Source of the DNA: Amycolatopsis sp. NBRC 101858
Lineage (GTDB): Bacteria; Actinomycetota; Actinomycetes; Mycobacteriales; Pseudonocardiaceae
Assembly: GCF_030269325.1 (NCBI RefSeq)
Contig: NZ_BSTD01000005.1
Coordinates: forward strand, 62,001 to 126,000
Direction: 5' to 3'
DNA length: 64,000 nucleotides
The translations under genes were made by a program, and so were the position numbers. The notes beneath the pieces are model-generated. The model was not told where the DNA came from. It made no database searches and saw only the letters and a program-made list of their open reading frames with translations. This document shows, piece by piece, positions 8,696 through 17,289 of this stretch. Within the stretch, counting starts at the first letter, position 1. Every line of letters starts with the position of its first letter.

Positions 8696-9819
8696 GCGCG
8701 GCTCGCCTCCCGGACGCGCTGGCGGCTGAACCGGCCGAAGTTGTAGTACGCCGCGCAGGCGCCTTCGGGCGAGACCATGCACGTCCCGATCGGCGTCTCC
8801 GGGGTGCACGCGGTGCCGAACACCTTGCACTCCCACGGTTTCAGCACGCCCTTGAGCACCTCACCGCACTGGCACGCCTTCGGGTCGGCGACGCGCAGGC
8901 CGGGGATCTCGAAGATGCGCTCGGCGTCGAACTTCGCGTACTTCTCGCGGATCGCCATCGCCGAGTGCGTGATGAACCCGAGGCCGCGCCACTCGAAGTA
9001 CGGCCGCAACTCCATGACCTCGTTGATGGCCTTCAGCGCGACCATGTTCCCGTTCCACGGCACGACCCGGGAGTACTGGTTCTCGACCTCGGACCGGCCC
9101 GAGGACAGCTGGAGCATCAGCAGGTAGATCGACTGCAGGATGTCGAGCGGCTCGAACCCGGCGACGACCACGGGCTTGCCGTAGTCGCGGGCGATGAACT
9201 CGTACGGCCGGCAGCCGATCACCGTGGAGACGTGCCCCGGGCCGATGAAGCCGTCGAGCCGCAGGTCGGGGGAGTCGAGGATGGCCTTGATCGCCGGGAT
9301 GATCGTGACGTGGTTGCCGAACACCGAGAAGTTCTCGATGCCTTCGGAAGCCGCGCGCAGCAGCGTCATCGCGGTGGACGGTGTGGTCGTCTCGAACCCG
9401 ATGGCCATGAACACCACGCGCAGGTCCGGGTTCTGCCGCGCGATCTTCAGCGAGTCGAGCGGCGAATAGACCATCCGGATGTTCGTGCCTTCGGCGTTGG
9501 AGTCGAAGAAGTTTCCGCCGGAGCCGGGCACGCGCATCATGTCGCCGAACGACGTCATGAGCACGCCGGGCTGCCGGGCGATGTGGATGGCGTCGTCGAT
9601 GCGGCCCATCGGGATGACGCACACCGGGCAGCCCGGCCCGTGCACCAGCGTGATGCTCTCGGGCAGGTAGTCCTCGAGGCCGTGCTTGTAGATGGTGTGC
9701 GTGTGCCCGCCGCAGACCTCCATGAACTTGTAGTGGCGGCCCGGCTCGCACAGCGACGTGATCTTCGCGGACAGCGCCCGCGCCTTCTCCGCGTCGCGGA
9801 ACTCGTCGACGAAACGCAT
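8692..9819 (-). CDS. hypD: Hydrogenase formation protein HypD (Fe(CN)2CO assembly scaffold)
   Basis: 375 residues from ATG 9819, preceded by AGGAG five bases upstream. HypD carries a [4Fe-4S] cluster and assembles the Fe(CN)2CO unit with HypC. Signature motifs: FMEVCGGHTHTIYKHG near residue 35, HGPGCPVCVIP, GFETTTPSTA, and the C-terminal cluster Cys positions CQCGEVLKG, WECKVFG, CTPETPIG and CMVSPEGACAAYY. It lies 8 bp after hypC and overlaps hypE. Confidence 0.97.
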   Translation of the reverse strand: MRFVDEFRDAEKARALSAKITSLCEPGRHYKFMEVCGGHTHTIYKHGLEDYLPESITLVHGPGCPVCVIPMGRIDDAIHIARQPGVLMTSFGDMMRVPGSGGNFFDSNAEGTNIRMVYSPLDSLKIARQNPDLRVVFMAIGFETTTPSTAMTLLRAASEGIENFSVFGNHVTIIPAIKAILDSPDLRLDGFIGPGHVSTVIGCRPYEFIARDYGKPVVVAGFEPLDILQSIYLLMLQLSSGRSEVENQYSRVVPWNGNMVALKAINEVMELRPYFEWRGLGFITHSAMAIREKYAKFDAERIFEIPGLRVADPKACQCGEVLKGVLKPWECKVFGTACTPETPIGTCMVSPEGACAAYYNFGRFSRQRVREASRA

Positions 9820-9827
9820 GGTCACTC

Positions 9828-10100
9828 CTATTCGATCTGAGACTCGAGCAACGCGGCCATTTCGTCTTCGTAGGCCTTGCCGATGCTTTCGAGGAAGTCC
9901 AGCGCGGCCGCCGCTTCCGCCTCGTCTATTTTGGACAGTGCGAAGCCGACGTGGATGAGGATCCACTCGCCGGGCTTCGGCGGGTCGTCGTCGAGCAGGC
10001 CGATGTTGATGAGCCGCTTGACGCCGCTGACCGAGACCTTCGCGAGGTCCGGCCGCTCCTCGCTGATCTCGATGATCTCGCCCGGGATGCCGAGGCACAT
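9828..10100 (-). CDS. hypC: Hydrogenase assembly chaperone HypC
   Basis: 90 residues. It begins MCLGIPGEIIEIS, with the essential Cys2 that coordinates the Fe(CN)2CO group on the HypC-HypD complex. The body is the normal OB-fold sequence with GEWILIHVGFALSKIDEAEA. It is the second HypC-like gene in the operon: the divergent one at 17053-17289 lacks this N-terminal Cys. It lies 3 bp downstream of the protease gene. Confidence 0.96.
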   Translation of the reverse strand: MCLGIPGEIIEISEERPDLAKVSVSGVKRLINIGLLDDDPPKPGEWILIHVGFALSKIDEAEAAAALDFLESIGKAYEDEMAALLESQIE

Positions 10101-10103
10101 GGC

Positions 10104-10598
10104 TCAGACCTCCGTCTTTTCCTTGACCGGCAGCTCGGGGCTGGTGCCCCACGCGAGTTCGGTGACGGCGCGGACCGCGGCCGGAATGGCCGCTGTGACC
10201 TGCGGGGACAGGCCCATCCCCTCGTCGAGGCAGGCCGGCTCGCACCCGACGATCAGCACCCGCCCGGCGTCGCCGCCGAGCAGCCGCAACAGCCGGAAGA
10301 CGGCCTCGGGCTGCATGCCGTGCGCGTCGATCGACGCGCTCGTCAGGTCCTCGGTGTCGGCCTCGATGAGCGAGAGCGTGCCGGGTGGCCGGCCGTGCGG
10401 GGTCGCGTCGAGCAGGATCGTCGTGTCGTAGCCGCCCAGCAGGTCGTAGGCGAGGTGCATGCCGGCGATGCCGTAGTCGGCGATCTGCACCCAGGGCGGC
10501 AGGTCGGTGCCCTCCAGCTCCTTGATGACCTCCACGCCGAAACCGTCGTCGCTCAGGAAGATGTTGCCGATGCCCGCGACCAGGACTCGTGGCCTCAT
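10104..10598 (-). CDS. Hydrogenase maturation endopeptidase (HupD/HyaD family)
   Basis: 164 residues from ATG 10598. The opening VLVAGIGNIFLSDDGFGVEV is the family signature, with acidic nickel-sensing residues. ADYGIAGMHLAYDLL supplies the second Asp and a His, and DATPHGRPPGTL follows. The enzyme removes the C-terminal peptide of the large subunit after nickel insertion. HhyL here has a 23-residue tail after its DPCLPCGVH motif, consistent with being the substrate. The start overlaps the stop of the preceding gene (ATGA). Confidence 0.93.
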   Translation of the reverse strand: MRPRVLVAGIGNIFLSDDGFGVEVIKELEGTDLPPWVQIADYGIAGMHLAYDLLGGYDTTILLDATPHGRPPGTLSLIEADTEDLTSASIDAHGMQPEAVFRLLRLLGGDAGRVLIVGCEPACLDEGMGLSPQVTAAIPAAVRAVTELAWGTSPELPVKEKTEV

Positions 10599-11740
10599 TC
10601 CGCGACCTCCAAGGGTTCGATTTCGTCGGGGGAGAAGTACCGGTACCGGCCGTGGGCGTGCTGCAGGTCGGCGCCGGGGTCGTCGTCGAGCGTCACGGCG
10701 ACGTGCGTCGCACCGTCCACATCGGACAGGATGACGCGCACGGTCGCGGTCTTGCCGGTGAGGAACATGTCCTGCGCGTCGGCCCCGCGCAGGTTCGGCC
10801 GCAGCCGCACCTGCGACCCCGCGGCGACGCGCACCCCGGCGACGGTCACCGAAGGCTCGACCGGCCGGAGGGACCGAACGGCGCCGTGCAGCCGCTCCAG
10901 CAGTTCGGGCGGCATCGAGTCGACGCGGTCGACGATGGCCGCCGCGCGCGGGTCGGTGGCCCGGGCCTCGCGCTTCTCCTCGTCGGTCAGCGTCATCGTG
11001 CGCAGGGTGAGGATTTCGTCGATCTCGGTGCCGTCGAAGAGGTCCCCGGGGCTTTCCTCGGCGATCGACGGGTTGTCGTAGAGGATGATCGGCGACGCGA
11101 GCATGACCGTGCTGCGGGAGGTGTCGCCGATCAGGACCGGCCAGAGCCGTTCCTGCCGGCAGGCGTCCACGGCCGGCTTGGCCCACTCCGGCGGGTCCAG
11201 CATGGACAGGAAGTGCCCGGTGTCGACGCTGAGCACGAGGTGCGCGGCCAGCAGCGAATGCCGGAGAGCGTGCTCGCGGACGCCGTCGGAGGGCCACGAC
11301 GTCGTGTTGTGCAGGTCGAGCCGCAGCCGGGCGCCGCCGAACGGCCCGTCGAGCGGGTCGACGCGCGCGGTGAGGACGCCGGACAGCGGGTGGGCCCCTT
11401 CTGCGCCGGGCACGGAGAACGGCGTCTCGGCCGGGAGTTCGGAAAGCGGCAGCTCGAAGTCGATCTCGTGCTCGATGGCCTCGTCCCACGTGAGCCGCGT
11501 CCGCGTCTGCAGGAACCGCACCTTGACGTGCAGGATCGTGCGTTCCAGCGGTTCCAGCAGGCATTCGGCCCGCGCCGACGCGTGCTCGCCGATCTCGGCC
11601 GACGCGTACGACGGCGGCACCAGCACCCCCCACTGCCAGCGCACCTTGTTCTTCCCGGCCGAAGCGCGGTACGGGTAGAGCAGATAACCCTCGTAGAGGA
11701 CGGCGTCGCCGATGGCGCGGGCCTGGTCGAGAACGTTCAC
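10595..11740 (-). CDS. Conserved protein of the group 1h hydrogenase operon, function unknown
   Basis: 381 residues with a GTG start at 11740 that overlaps the previous stop (GTGA). I recognise no catalytic motif. It is soluble-looking, without a signal peptide or clear membrane helix. The C-terminal third (GVRVAAGSQVRLRPNLRGADAQ, then MFLTGKTATVRVILSDVDG, then HVAVTLDDDPG) reads like a beta-barrel or sandwich, and QHAHGRYRYFSPDE follows. Tight coupling on both sides, between DUF6084 and the endopeptidase, argues for a role in hydrogenase assembly or function. It does not look like a membrane scaffold such as HucM. Role unassigned. Confidence 0.75.
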   Translation of the reverse strand: MNVLDQARAIGDAVLYEGYLLYPYRASAGKNKVRWQWGVLVPPSYASAEIGEHASARAECLLEPLERTILHVKVRFLQTRTRLTWDEAIEHEIDFELPLSELPAETPFSVPGAEGAHPLSGVLTARVDPLDGPFGGARLRLDLHNTTSWPSDGVREHALRHSLLAAHLVLSVDTGHFLSMLDPPEWAKPAVDACRQERLWPVLIGDTSRSTVMLASPIILYDNPSIAEESPGDLFDGTEIDEILTLRTMTLTDEEKREARATDPRAAAIVDRVDSMPPELLERLHGAVRSLRPVEPSVTVAGVRVAAGSQVRLRPNLRGADAQDMFLTGKTATVRVILSDVDGATHVAVTLDDDPGADLQHAHGRYRYFSPDEIEPLEVAE

Positions 11741-12366
11741 GGCCCACCGGCCAGCAGCTGCTCGATCGCGGCTTCCCAGGTCGGGATCGCGTGCTGCGCC
11801 TTGTACTTGAGCAGCGCGTCCACCGTCTCCCGCGGCAGCTTGATCCACGCGACGTTCGGGAAGTAGCGGGACATCAGCTCGTCCCAGACGGCCACCGGCA
11901 TCCGGCACTCGGCCTGGGTGTGCCACGGCACCTGCTCGACCCAGAACCCCGGCCCGCCCTTGCCGAACACGGTCCCGCTGAACAGCAGCACCATCGGCAC
12001 GACACCCTCGGACAGCGCGTGGAAGTACTTGCCCGCCGCGACTTCGAGGTCGTAGGTGCACGGCACCTCGGCGTCGATCTCGGTGGCGCCGGTGAACCCC
12101 GGCACGGCCACCGAGACCGTCGTGAACTGGAACGGCTTCAGCGTCTCGCCCCACCGGGATCGTTCGCCGAAGAGGTGGGTGAGCAGCTCCGACTCGTCGT
12201 CGGCGTACCGGCGCCGCTGCGGCTCGATGCGGATCTGGACGCGCAGCACCATCGCGTGGACGGGCTGCCCGGTCAGCTCGGAGATCCGCAGCTTGAACGC
12301 CAGCGTCGGGGACGCGGCGTACTTCAGCGGCCGGACGTCGATGCAGTCGAAGGTCAGCTCAGCCAT
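11737..12366 (-). CDS. DUF6084-like hydrogenase-associated protein
   Basis: 209 residues from ATG 12366. It opens with a beta-rich segment (ELTFDCIDVRPLKYAASPTLAFK), then GQPVHAMVLRVQIRIEPQ. The middle contains LTHLFGERSRWGETLKPFQFT and a conserved-looking VPCTYDLEVAAGKYFHAL. No Cys-based metal motif is visible. I assign it to DUF6084 from memory of its usual place beside DUF5947 in actinobacterial group 1h hydrogenase operons. Function unknown; it overlaps the preceding gene by 8 bp and the following gene by 4 bp. Confidence 0.75.
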   Translation of the reverse strand: MAELTFDCIDVRPLKYAASPTLAFKLRISELTGQPVHAMVLRVQIRIEPQRRRYADDESELLTHLFGERSRWGETLKPFQFTTVSVAVPGFTGATEIDAEVPCTYDLEVAAGKYFHALSEGVVPMVLLFSGTVFGKGGPGFWVEQVPWHTQAECRMPVAVWDELMSRYFPNVAWIKLPRETVDALLKYKAQHAIPTWEAAIEQLLAGGP

Positions 12367-12976
12367 CGGTCACGACCTCGCTGCGCTCCCGCAGGCGAGC
12401 GAAGAACCCGCCGATGGCCTCGTGCGCTTCGGTGCCGCCGTCGAAGCCGCGCCACGTCGTCCGGACGAGCCCGACCAGCTCGTAGCAGACGTCGATCGGC
12501 ACCAGGAAGCACTCGAAACCCAGGTCGAGCTGGTTCAGCAGCAGGGCTTCGACGTCGTCGGCGATGTCGGCGAACGCCGGCGTGCCCGCCAGCAGCTCGT
12601 CCCAGGTTCCGAGCGGCAGCAGCGACTCGGTCGCCCCGGCCGGGCTCGGGTAGAACGCGACCGGGCGGTCCTGCACCGAGTTGCGGAACAGGAACGCCGT
12701 CTTCACCGGGATGCCCGCCGTCTCCCACAGCGCCGTCCCCGGCCCGAACCGCGGTGCGTGCCGGAACCGGTCCGGCACCGCGCGGTGCCGCTTCCCGCCC
12801 GACCCGCGGTGGGTGAAGAGCAGGTAGCAGCCCCGGCAGGTGCACAGGATCGTCCGGGACTCGAGGTCGATGACGTGGCCGTGCTCGGCGCCGATCGGTT
12901 CCGCGCACATCTCGCACTTCTCGCCCGGCGCGGCGCGCGGGGCGGGCGTGCGGAACCTGCGCAGGCCGCCCGTCAC
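12359..12976 (-). CDS. DUF5947-like protein with putative zinc-binding Cys motifs
   Basis: About 205 residues. The N terminus carries CEMC and CTCRGCYLLF, four or more Cys that could bind zinc or a cluster, in the segment GEKCEMCAEPIGAEHGHVID...CRGCYLLFTHRGSGG. The GTG at 12976 is chosen because it overlaps the NifU-like stop in a GTGA and has GGAGG four bases upstream; a GTG at 12994 is also in frame. The assignment to DUF5947 rests on memory of the group 1h neighbourhood. Role in hydrogenase biogenesis is inferred only from operon position. Confidence 0.75.
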   Translation of the reverse strand: MTGGLRRFRTPAPRAAPGEKCEMCAEPIGAEHGHVIDLESRTILCTCRGCYLLFTHRGSGGKRHRAVPDRFRHAPRFGPGTALWETAGIPVKTAFLFRNSVQDRPVAFYPSPAGATESLLPLGTWDELLAGTPAFADIADDVEALLLNQLDLGFECFLVPIDVCYELVGLVRTTWRGFDGGTEAHEAIGGFFARLRERSEVVTDG

Positions 12977-13491
12977 GGGACCTCCACGGGACACGGGACC
13001 AGCGGCAGCAGCGGGCGTCCGCCCGGTCCGGTCTCCTCGGGCACGACCCCTTCGACGACGACGTCGGCGATCTCCGGCGCCGCTTCCCGGACCACGCGCT
13101 CGATGGCGTACTTCGCGGTGACCGTCGACGACGGGCAGCCGTCGCAGGTGCCCTGCAGCCGCAGCCGCAGGACACCGTCGTCGATCCCGACGAGCTCGAC
13201 GTCGCCGGCGTGCGAACCGAGGTACGGCCGGACCTTGTCGAGCGCCTCGGTGACCCGCTCGTGGGTCGACCGGGGGTGCAGGTCGTGCAGGACGAGCAGG
13301 CCGCGGATGTGGTCGTCCTCCGCGAGCCGGTCCAGCAGGGGACGATCGACGACCTCGACGATCCGGGCCAGGCCGGCGCCGTAGAACTCGAGCAGCGTGT
13401 GGACGAGATCCTCGGCGAGCTCGGCGTCCGGGCCGGAGAACTCGCCCAGCAGCTGCTCGATGCGCTCGCCGACCCGGTCGACCTCCGTCAT
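12973..13491 (-). CDS. NifU-like C-terminal domain protein (Fe-S scaffold type)
   Basis: 172 residues from ATG 13491, which shares one base with the hhyL stop. The second half is the NifU C-terminal fold: VRPYLGSHAGDVELVGIDDGVLRLRL, then QGTCDGCPSSTVTAKYAIE, with the CxxC that carries a transient [4Fe-4S] cluster. About 75 residues precede it, helical and acidic. In hydrogenase operons such proteins are thought to supply or carry clusters for the small subunit; this is inference. Confidence in the domain is high, in the exact task low. Confidence 0.88.
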   Translation of the reverse strand: MTEVDRVGERIEQLLGEFSGPDAELAEDLVHTLLEFYGAGLARIVEVVDRPLLDRLAEDDHIRGLLVLHDLHPRSTHERVTEALDKVRPYLGSHAGDVELVGIDDGVLRLRLQGTCDGCPSSTVTAKYAIERVVREAAPEIADVVVEGVVPEETGPGGRPLLPLVPCPVEVP

Positions 13492-15275
13492 CAGCCGAGC
13501 TCCCCGCCGAACGCGTGCGGGGTGTGCAGCCGTTCGATCACCTTGCCCTTGCCGGTGTACATGTGGACGCCGCAGGGCAGGCACGGGTCGAAGCTGCGGA
13601 CCGCGCGCATGATGTCGATGCCCTTGAAGTTCTCCTGCGTGTTCTCCTCGAAGATCGGCGTGTTCTGCACGGCGTCCTCGTACGGCCCCGGCGTGCCGAA
13701 GCTGTCGCGCACGCTGCCGTTCCACGGCGTCGGCGGGTACGGGTGGTAGTTCGCGATCTTGCCGCCCTTGATCACCATGTGGTGCGAGAGCACCCCGCGG
13801 ACCGCCTCGGTGAACCCGCAGCTGACCCCTTCGTCGGGGACCTTGAACGGCTCCCACGTCTTGGTGTTGCCCTTGCGGACCTCACCCAGTGCCTGCTCGG
13901 CGAAGTGCAGGGCCATCGCCGCCGAGTACGCCTGGAAGTACGTCCGGGCGCGGTTGCGCTCGAGCGCGTTGCTCCACTGCGGGATCTTCCACTCGAAGGC
14001 GACCTCGGGTTTCGTCGCCGTGCGCGGCAGGGTGATCGTCACGCTGTGCCCGGTCGACTTGACGTACGGCGTGTCGACGAGCCCGGCGAGCGCCGTCACC
14101 CACAGCCGGGCGATCGGGCCGCCGCCGGTGTCGAGGGCGAGGTGGTCCTTGCCGTCGAACCAGCGCGGCGACATCGTCCACGAGTACTTGCCGTCGAAGT
14201 CGCGCTTGGCCGGGCGCGGGATGGTGTGCTGGTTCCACGGGTGGCGCTGGTCGACCGGGTTGCCCAGCGGGTCGTGGGTGACGAACATCGGCTGGTCGGC
14301 CCAGTCCTCGTAGAACGAGCTGCCGAGCAGGATCCGGATGCCGAGGTTGATGTCGAGCAAGCTGGTGGTGACGAGCTTGCCGTCGACGACCACGCCGGGT
14401 GTCACGTACATCTTCCGGCCCCAGGACTCCATGTTCTCGTAGCTGAAGTCGCAGTACTCCGGGTTGTTCAGGCTGCCCCAGCAGCCGAGCAGGACGCGCC
14501 GCCGCCCGACCTCTTCGTAGCCGGGCAGGGCTTCGTAGAAGAAGTCGAACAGGTCGTCGTGCATCGGCAGGCAGCGCTTCATGAACTCGACGTAGCGCAT
14601 GAGCCGGGTCAGGTAGTCGGTGAACAGCTGCACGGTGGCGACCGTGCCCACGCCGCCCGGGTACAAAGTGGACGGATGGACGTGCCTGCCCTCCATCAGG
14701 CAGAACATCTCACGCGTGCTGCGGGAAACCTGCAGGGCCTCGCGGTAGAACTCGCCTTCCAGTGGGTTCAGCGACCGCATGATGTCGCCGATGGTCTTGT
14801 AGCCGTGGTCGCCCGCGTGCGGTGCCTCGGTGCGGTTGGCCAGCTCCAGGACGCCGGGGTTGGTCTCGGCGACCATCTTCTCGCAGTAGTCGACCCCGAC
14901 CAGGTTCTCCTGGAAGATGTTGTGGTCGAACATGTACTCGGCGGCCTCGCCGAGGTTGAGGATCCACTCGCCCAGGTGCGGCGGGCGGACGCCGTAGGCC
15001 ATGTTCTGCGCGTACACCGAGCACGTCGCGTGGTTGTCGCCGCAGATCCCGCAGATCCGGCTGGTGATGAAGTGCGCGTCGCGCGGGTCCTTGCCCTTCA
15101 TGAAGATGCTGTAGCCGCGGAAGACCGACGACGTGCTGTGGCACTCGACGACGCGCTTGGCCGCCCAGTCGATCTTCGTGTAGATGCCGAGGCTGCCGAC
15201 GATCCGGGTGATCGGGTCCCACGCCATCTCGACCAGGTCGGTCCGGCCCTTGGTGCTGACGCCCTTGTCCGTCAT
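13491..15275 (-). CDS. hhyL: Group 1h (high-affinity) [NiFe]-hydrogenase large subunit
   Basis: 594 residues. It contains the NiFe(CN)2CO site. The L1 motif is RICGICGDNHATCS (C75, C78, H82) and the L2 motif is SFDPCLPCGVHMY (C565, C568, H571). This form of L1/L2 is typical of group 1h enzymes, which oxidise atmospheric hydrogen and tolerate oxygen. A 23-residue tail after H571 should be removed by the endopeptidase at 10104-10598. ATG 15275 is preceded by AAAGGGG. It follows hhyS by 13 bp and is coupled to the NifU-like gene. Confidence 0.96.
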   Translation of the reverse strand: MTDKGVSTKGRTDLVEMAWDPITRIVGSLGIYTKIDWAAKRVVECHSTSSVFRGYSIFMKGKDPRDAHFITSRICGICGDNHATCSVYAQNMAYGVRPPHLGEWILNLGEAAEYMFDHNIFQENLVGVDYCEKMVAETNPGVLELANRTEAPHAGDHGYKTIGDIMRSLNPLEGEFYREALQVSRSTREMFCLMEGRHVHPSTLYPGGVGTVATVQLFTDYLTRLMRYVEFMKRCLPMHDDLFDFFYEALPGYEEVGRRRVLLGCWGSLNNPEYCDFSYENMESWGRKMYVTPGVVVDGKLVTTSLLDINLGIRILLGSSFYEDWADQPMFVTHDPLGNPVDQRHPWNQHTIPRPAKRDFDGKYSWTMSPRWFDGKDHLALDTGGGPIARLWVTALAGLVDTPYVKSTGHSVTITLPRTATKPEVAFEWKIPQWSNALERNRARTYFQAYSAAMALHFAEQALGEVRKGNTKTWEPFKVPDEGVSCGFTEAVRGVLSHHMVIKGGKIANYHPYPPTPWNGSVRDSFGTPGPYEDAVQNTPIFEENTQENFKGIDIMRAVRSFDPCLPCGVHMYTGKGKVIERLHTPHAFGGELG

Positions 15276-15288
15276 CTTCCGACCCCTT

Positions 15289-16344
15289 TCAGCGCCACGA
15301 GGACTGGTAGCCGGTGTCGAGCGTCTTGCCGGTGTGCCGCCACTTGGGCTCCTTGTCCGCCTTGCGTTCGGTGATCTTCCGCAGGCGCCGGATCACCGAT
15401 CCGTACGCGCCGCTGGCGAACGAGGACACGTTCGCGCCCGGCGGCTCGTCCATGAACGGCATGAACTTGTCCGGGAAGCCCGGCATGGTGCAGCCGATGC
15501 AGATGCCGCCGACGTTCGGGCAGCCGCCGACGCCGTTGATCCAGCCGCGCTTCGGCACGTTGCACTTCACGACCGGACCCCAGCAGCCCAGCTTCACCAG
15601 GCACTTCGGGGAGCCGTACTCGGTGGCGAACTGGCCCTGCTCGTAGTAGCCGCCGCGGTCGCAGCCCTCGTGCACGGTCGCGCCGAAGAGCCACTGGGGC
15701 CGCAGCTGGTCGTCGAGCGGGATCATCGGCGCCTGCCCGGCGGCCTGGTAGAGCAGGTAGACGATGGTCTCCGAGAGGTTGTCCGGGTGGGTCGGGCAGC
15801 CGGGCACGCAGACGATCGGGATGCCGGCCCCGGACTTCCAGTTCCAGCCCAGGTAGTCGGGCACGCCCATGGCGCCGGTCGGGTTGCCCTCCATCGCGTG
15901 GATGCCGCCGTAGGTGGCGCAGGTCCCGACGGCCATGACCGCCAGTGCCTTGGGAGCCAGGCGGTCCAGCCACTCGCTGGTCGTCATCGGCTGGCCGGTC
16001 TCGGGGTTGTTCCCGAAGCCGCACCAGTAGCCCTCGTCCTTGATCGCCTCGTTCGGGATCGAGCCCTCGACGACCAGCACGAACGGCTCCAGCTCACCGC
16101 GGTCCGCTTTGTAGAACCACTCGATGAACGTGTCGGCCCCCTTGTCGGGGCCGCATTCGAAGTCGATCAACGGCCAGTGGACCGCGATCTTGGGCAGGCC
16201 GGGCAAGGCGCCGAGGACGATTTCCTCGATGCTCGGTTGCGTGGCGGCGGTCAGTGCGACGGAGTCGCCGTCGCACGAGAGGCCGGCGTTGATCCAGAGG
16301 ATGTGGATGGGCTGCTCTTCGGTTTGCTCTGCGGCATGCGTCAC
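15289..16344 (-). CDS. hhyS: Group 1h [NiFe]-hydrogenase small subunit
   Basis: 351 residues, GTG start overlapping the SIS1 stop (GTGA). It carries the electron-transfer Fe-S clusters. The N-terminal proximal-cluster motif is INAGLSCDGDS: the usual CxxC is CxxD (C24, D27). A 3Cys-1Asp proximal cluster is known for the group 1h enzyme of Ralstonia eutropha. Further ligand regions: GTCATYGG, VPGCPTHPD, GCDRGGYYEQG, LGCWGPVVKCNVPKRGW, and GGCPNVGGICIGCTMPGFPD. There is no Tat signal, so the enzyme is cytoplasmic or at the inner face of the membrane. Confidence 0.96.
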   Translation of the reverse strand: MTHAAEQTEEQPIHILWINAGLSCDGDSVALTAATQPSIEEIVLGALPGLPKIAVHWPLIDFECGPDKGADTFIEWFYKADRGELEPFVLVVEGSIPNEAIKDEGYWCGFGNNPETGQPMTTSEWLDRLAPKALAVMAVGTCATYGGIHAMEGNPTGAMGVPDYLGWNWKSGAGIPIVCVPGCPTHPDNLSETIVYLLYQAAGQAPMIPLDDQLRPQWLFGATVHEGCDRGGYYEQGQFATEYGSPKCLVKLGCWGPVVKCNVPKRGWINGVGGCPNVGGICIGCTMPGFPDKFMPFMDEPPGANVSSFASGAYGSVIRRLRKITERKADKEPKWRHTGKTLDTGYQSSWR

Positions 16345-17033
16345 GGCTGATCACCCTTGGCGAGGTCGTCGAGCGCGCCGAGGGTCAGCTCCCACAGCGC
16401 GTGGTAGAGGGTCGTCTGGGCTTCCTGGATGCGGTGCACGGAAGGTGACGGGACGACGAAGAGGTGGTCGATGCTGTCCAGCTCGGCCATCTTCCCCCCG
16501 TCGTAGCCGGCGATGCCGACGGTCACCATGCCGCGCCGGGCGGCTTCGTCGAAGGCGCGCAGCAGGTTCGCGGAGCTCCCGCTGGTGGACAGGCCCACCG
16601 CGATGTCGCCGGCCCGCCCGAAGGCGCCGATCTGCCGGGCGAACACGACGTCGAACCCGACGTCGTTGGACAGCGCGGTCACCACGGCGATGTCGTTCGT
16701 CAGCCCGAAGGCGGGCAACGGCTTCGCGTCGCCCGCCGGGCTGAGGAACAGGCTGGCGAGGTCCTGTGCGTCGGTCGAGCTCCCGCCGTTGCCGAACGCG
16801 AGCAGCCTGCCGCCGCCGCGGAACGCGCGCGCGAGGTCCTGCGCGCACGCGAACAACCGGTCGCGGTCGGCCGCGAGCACGTCGCCGCGGAGGGCGACGA
16901 TCTCGCGCACCTTGTCCACAGTGGAGTGTTCGACCTGGCTGAGGACGGCGTCGAGATCGCCGGAACCCGCGTAGAGGAACGGGTACAGCGCTTCGAGACC
17001 GTCCGCGCCCACGGGGGTGTGCTCCCGCGTCAT
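16341..17033 (-). CDS. SIS-domain protein (phosphoheptose isomerase-like) of the hydrogenase operon
   Basis: 230 residues from ATG 17033. The SIS phosphosugar-binding fold is visible: GGRLLAFGNGGSSTDAQDLA near residue 75, AVVTALSNDVGF, then GDIAVGLSTSGSSANLLRAF, and a C-terminal HRIQEAQTTLYHALWELTLG helix. This resembles GmhA/DiaA. What a sugar-phosphate-binding protein does in a hydrogenase operon is unknown. It is directly coupled to hhyS, and a second SIS gene opens the operon. TCCACAGTGGA at 16915-16925 falls inside it. Confidence 0.9.
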   Translation of the reverse strand: MTREHTPVGADGLEALYPFLYAGSGDLDAVLSQVEHSTVDKVREIVALRGDVLAADRDRLFACAQDLARAFRGGGRLLAFGNGGSSTDAQDLASLFLSPAGDAKPLPAFGLTNDIAVVTALSNDVGFDVVFARQIGAFGRAGDIAVGLSTSGSSANLLRAFDEAARRGMVTVGIAGYDGGKMAELDSIDHLFVVPSPSVHRIQEAQTTLYHALWELTLGALDDLAKGDQP

Positions 17034-17052
17034 GGCGCGTCAACTCCCTTGG

Positions 17053-17289
17053 CTAGGGATTCTCCAGACGGGCGATGGCTTCCCCGGCGTGCACCAGGAT
17101 TCGGTCGCCGACGCCGGCCGAGACCAGCGCCACGCTCACCTCTTCCCGGCCCGAGCCGGTATCCACGACGGCGAACCCGAGGTCCAGGAGTTCGACTACG
17201 GTCACTTCGACCGCGGTGTCGGAGCAGGTGATGCACACCCCGTCATGGCAGACGGGGCCGACGTCTCTGTCGGCGTCACGGGCGCTCAC
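17053..17289 (-). CDS. Divergent HypC/HupF-like small protein with a CxxC motif
   Basis: 78 residues from a GTG at 17289 that overlaps the SIS2 stop (GTGA). The C-terminal part (VVDTGSGREEVSVALVSAGVGDRILVHAGEAIARL) matches the HypC OB-fold. The canonical Met-Cys-Leu-Gly start is absent. Instead there is CHDGVCITCSD, with three Cys around residues 14-22. It may be a HypC paralogue that binds metal or a cluster differently, or a regulator. It lies between the two SIS genes, an arrangement I cannot explain from known maturation steps. Confidence 0.75.
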   Translation of the reverse strand: MSARDADRDVGPVCHDGVCITCSDTAVEVTVVELLDLGFAVVDTGSGREEVSVALVSAGVGDRILVHAGEAIARLENP

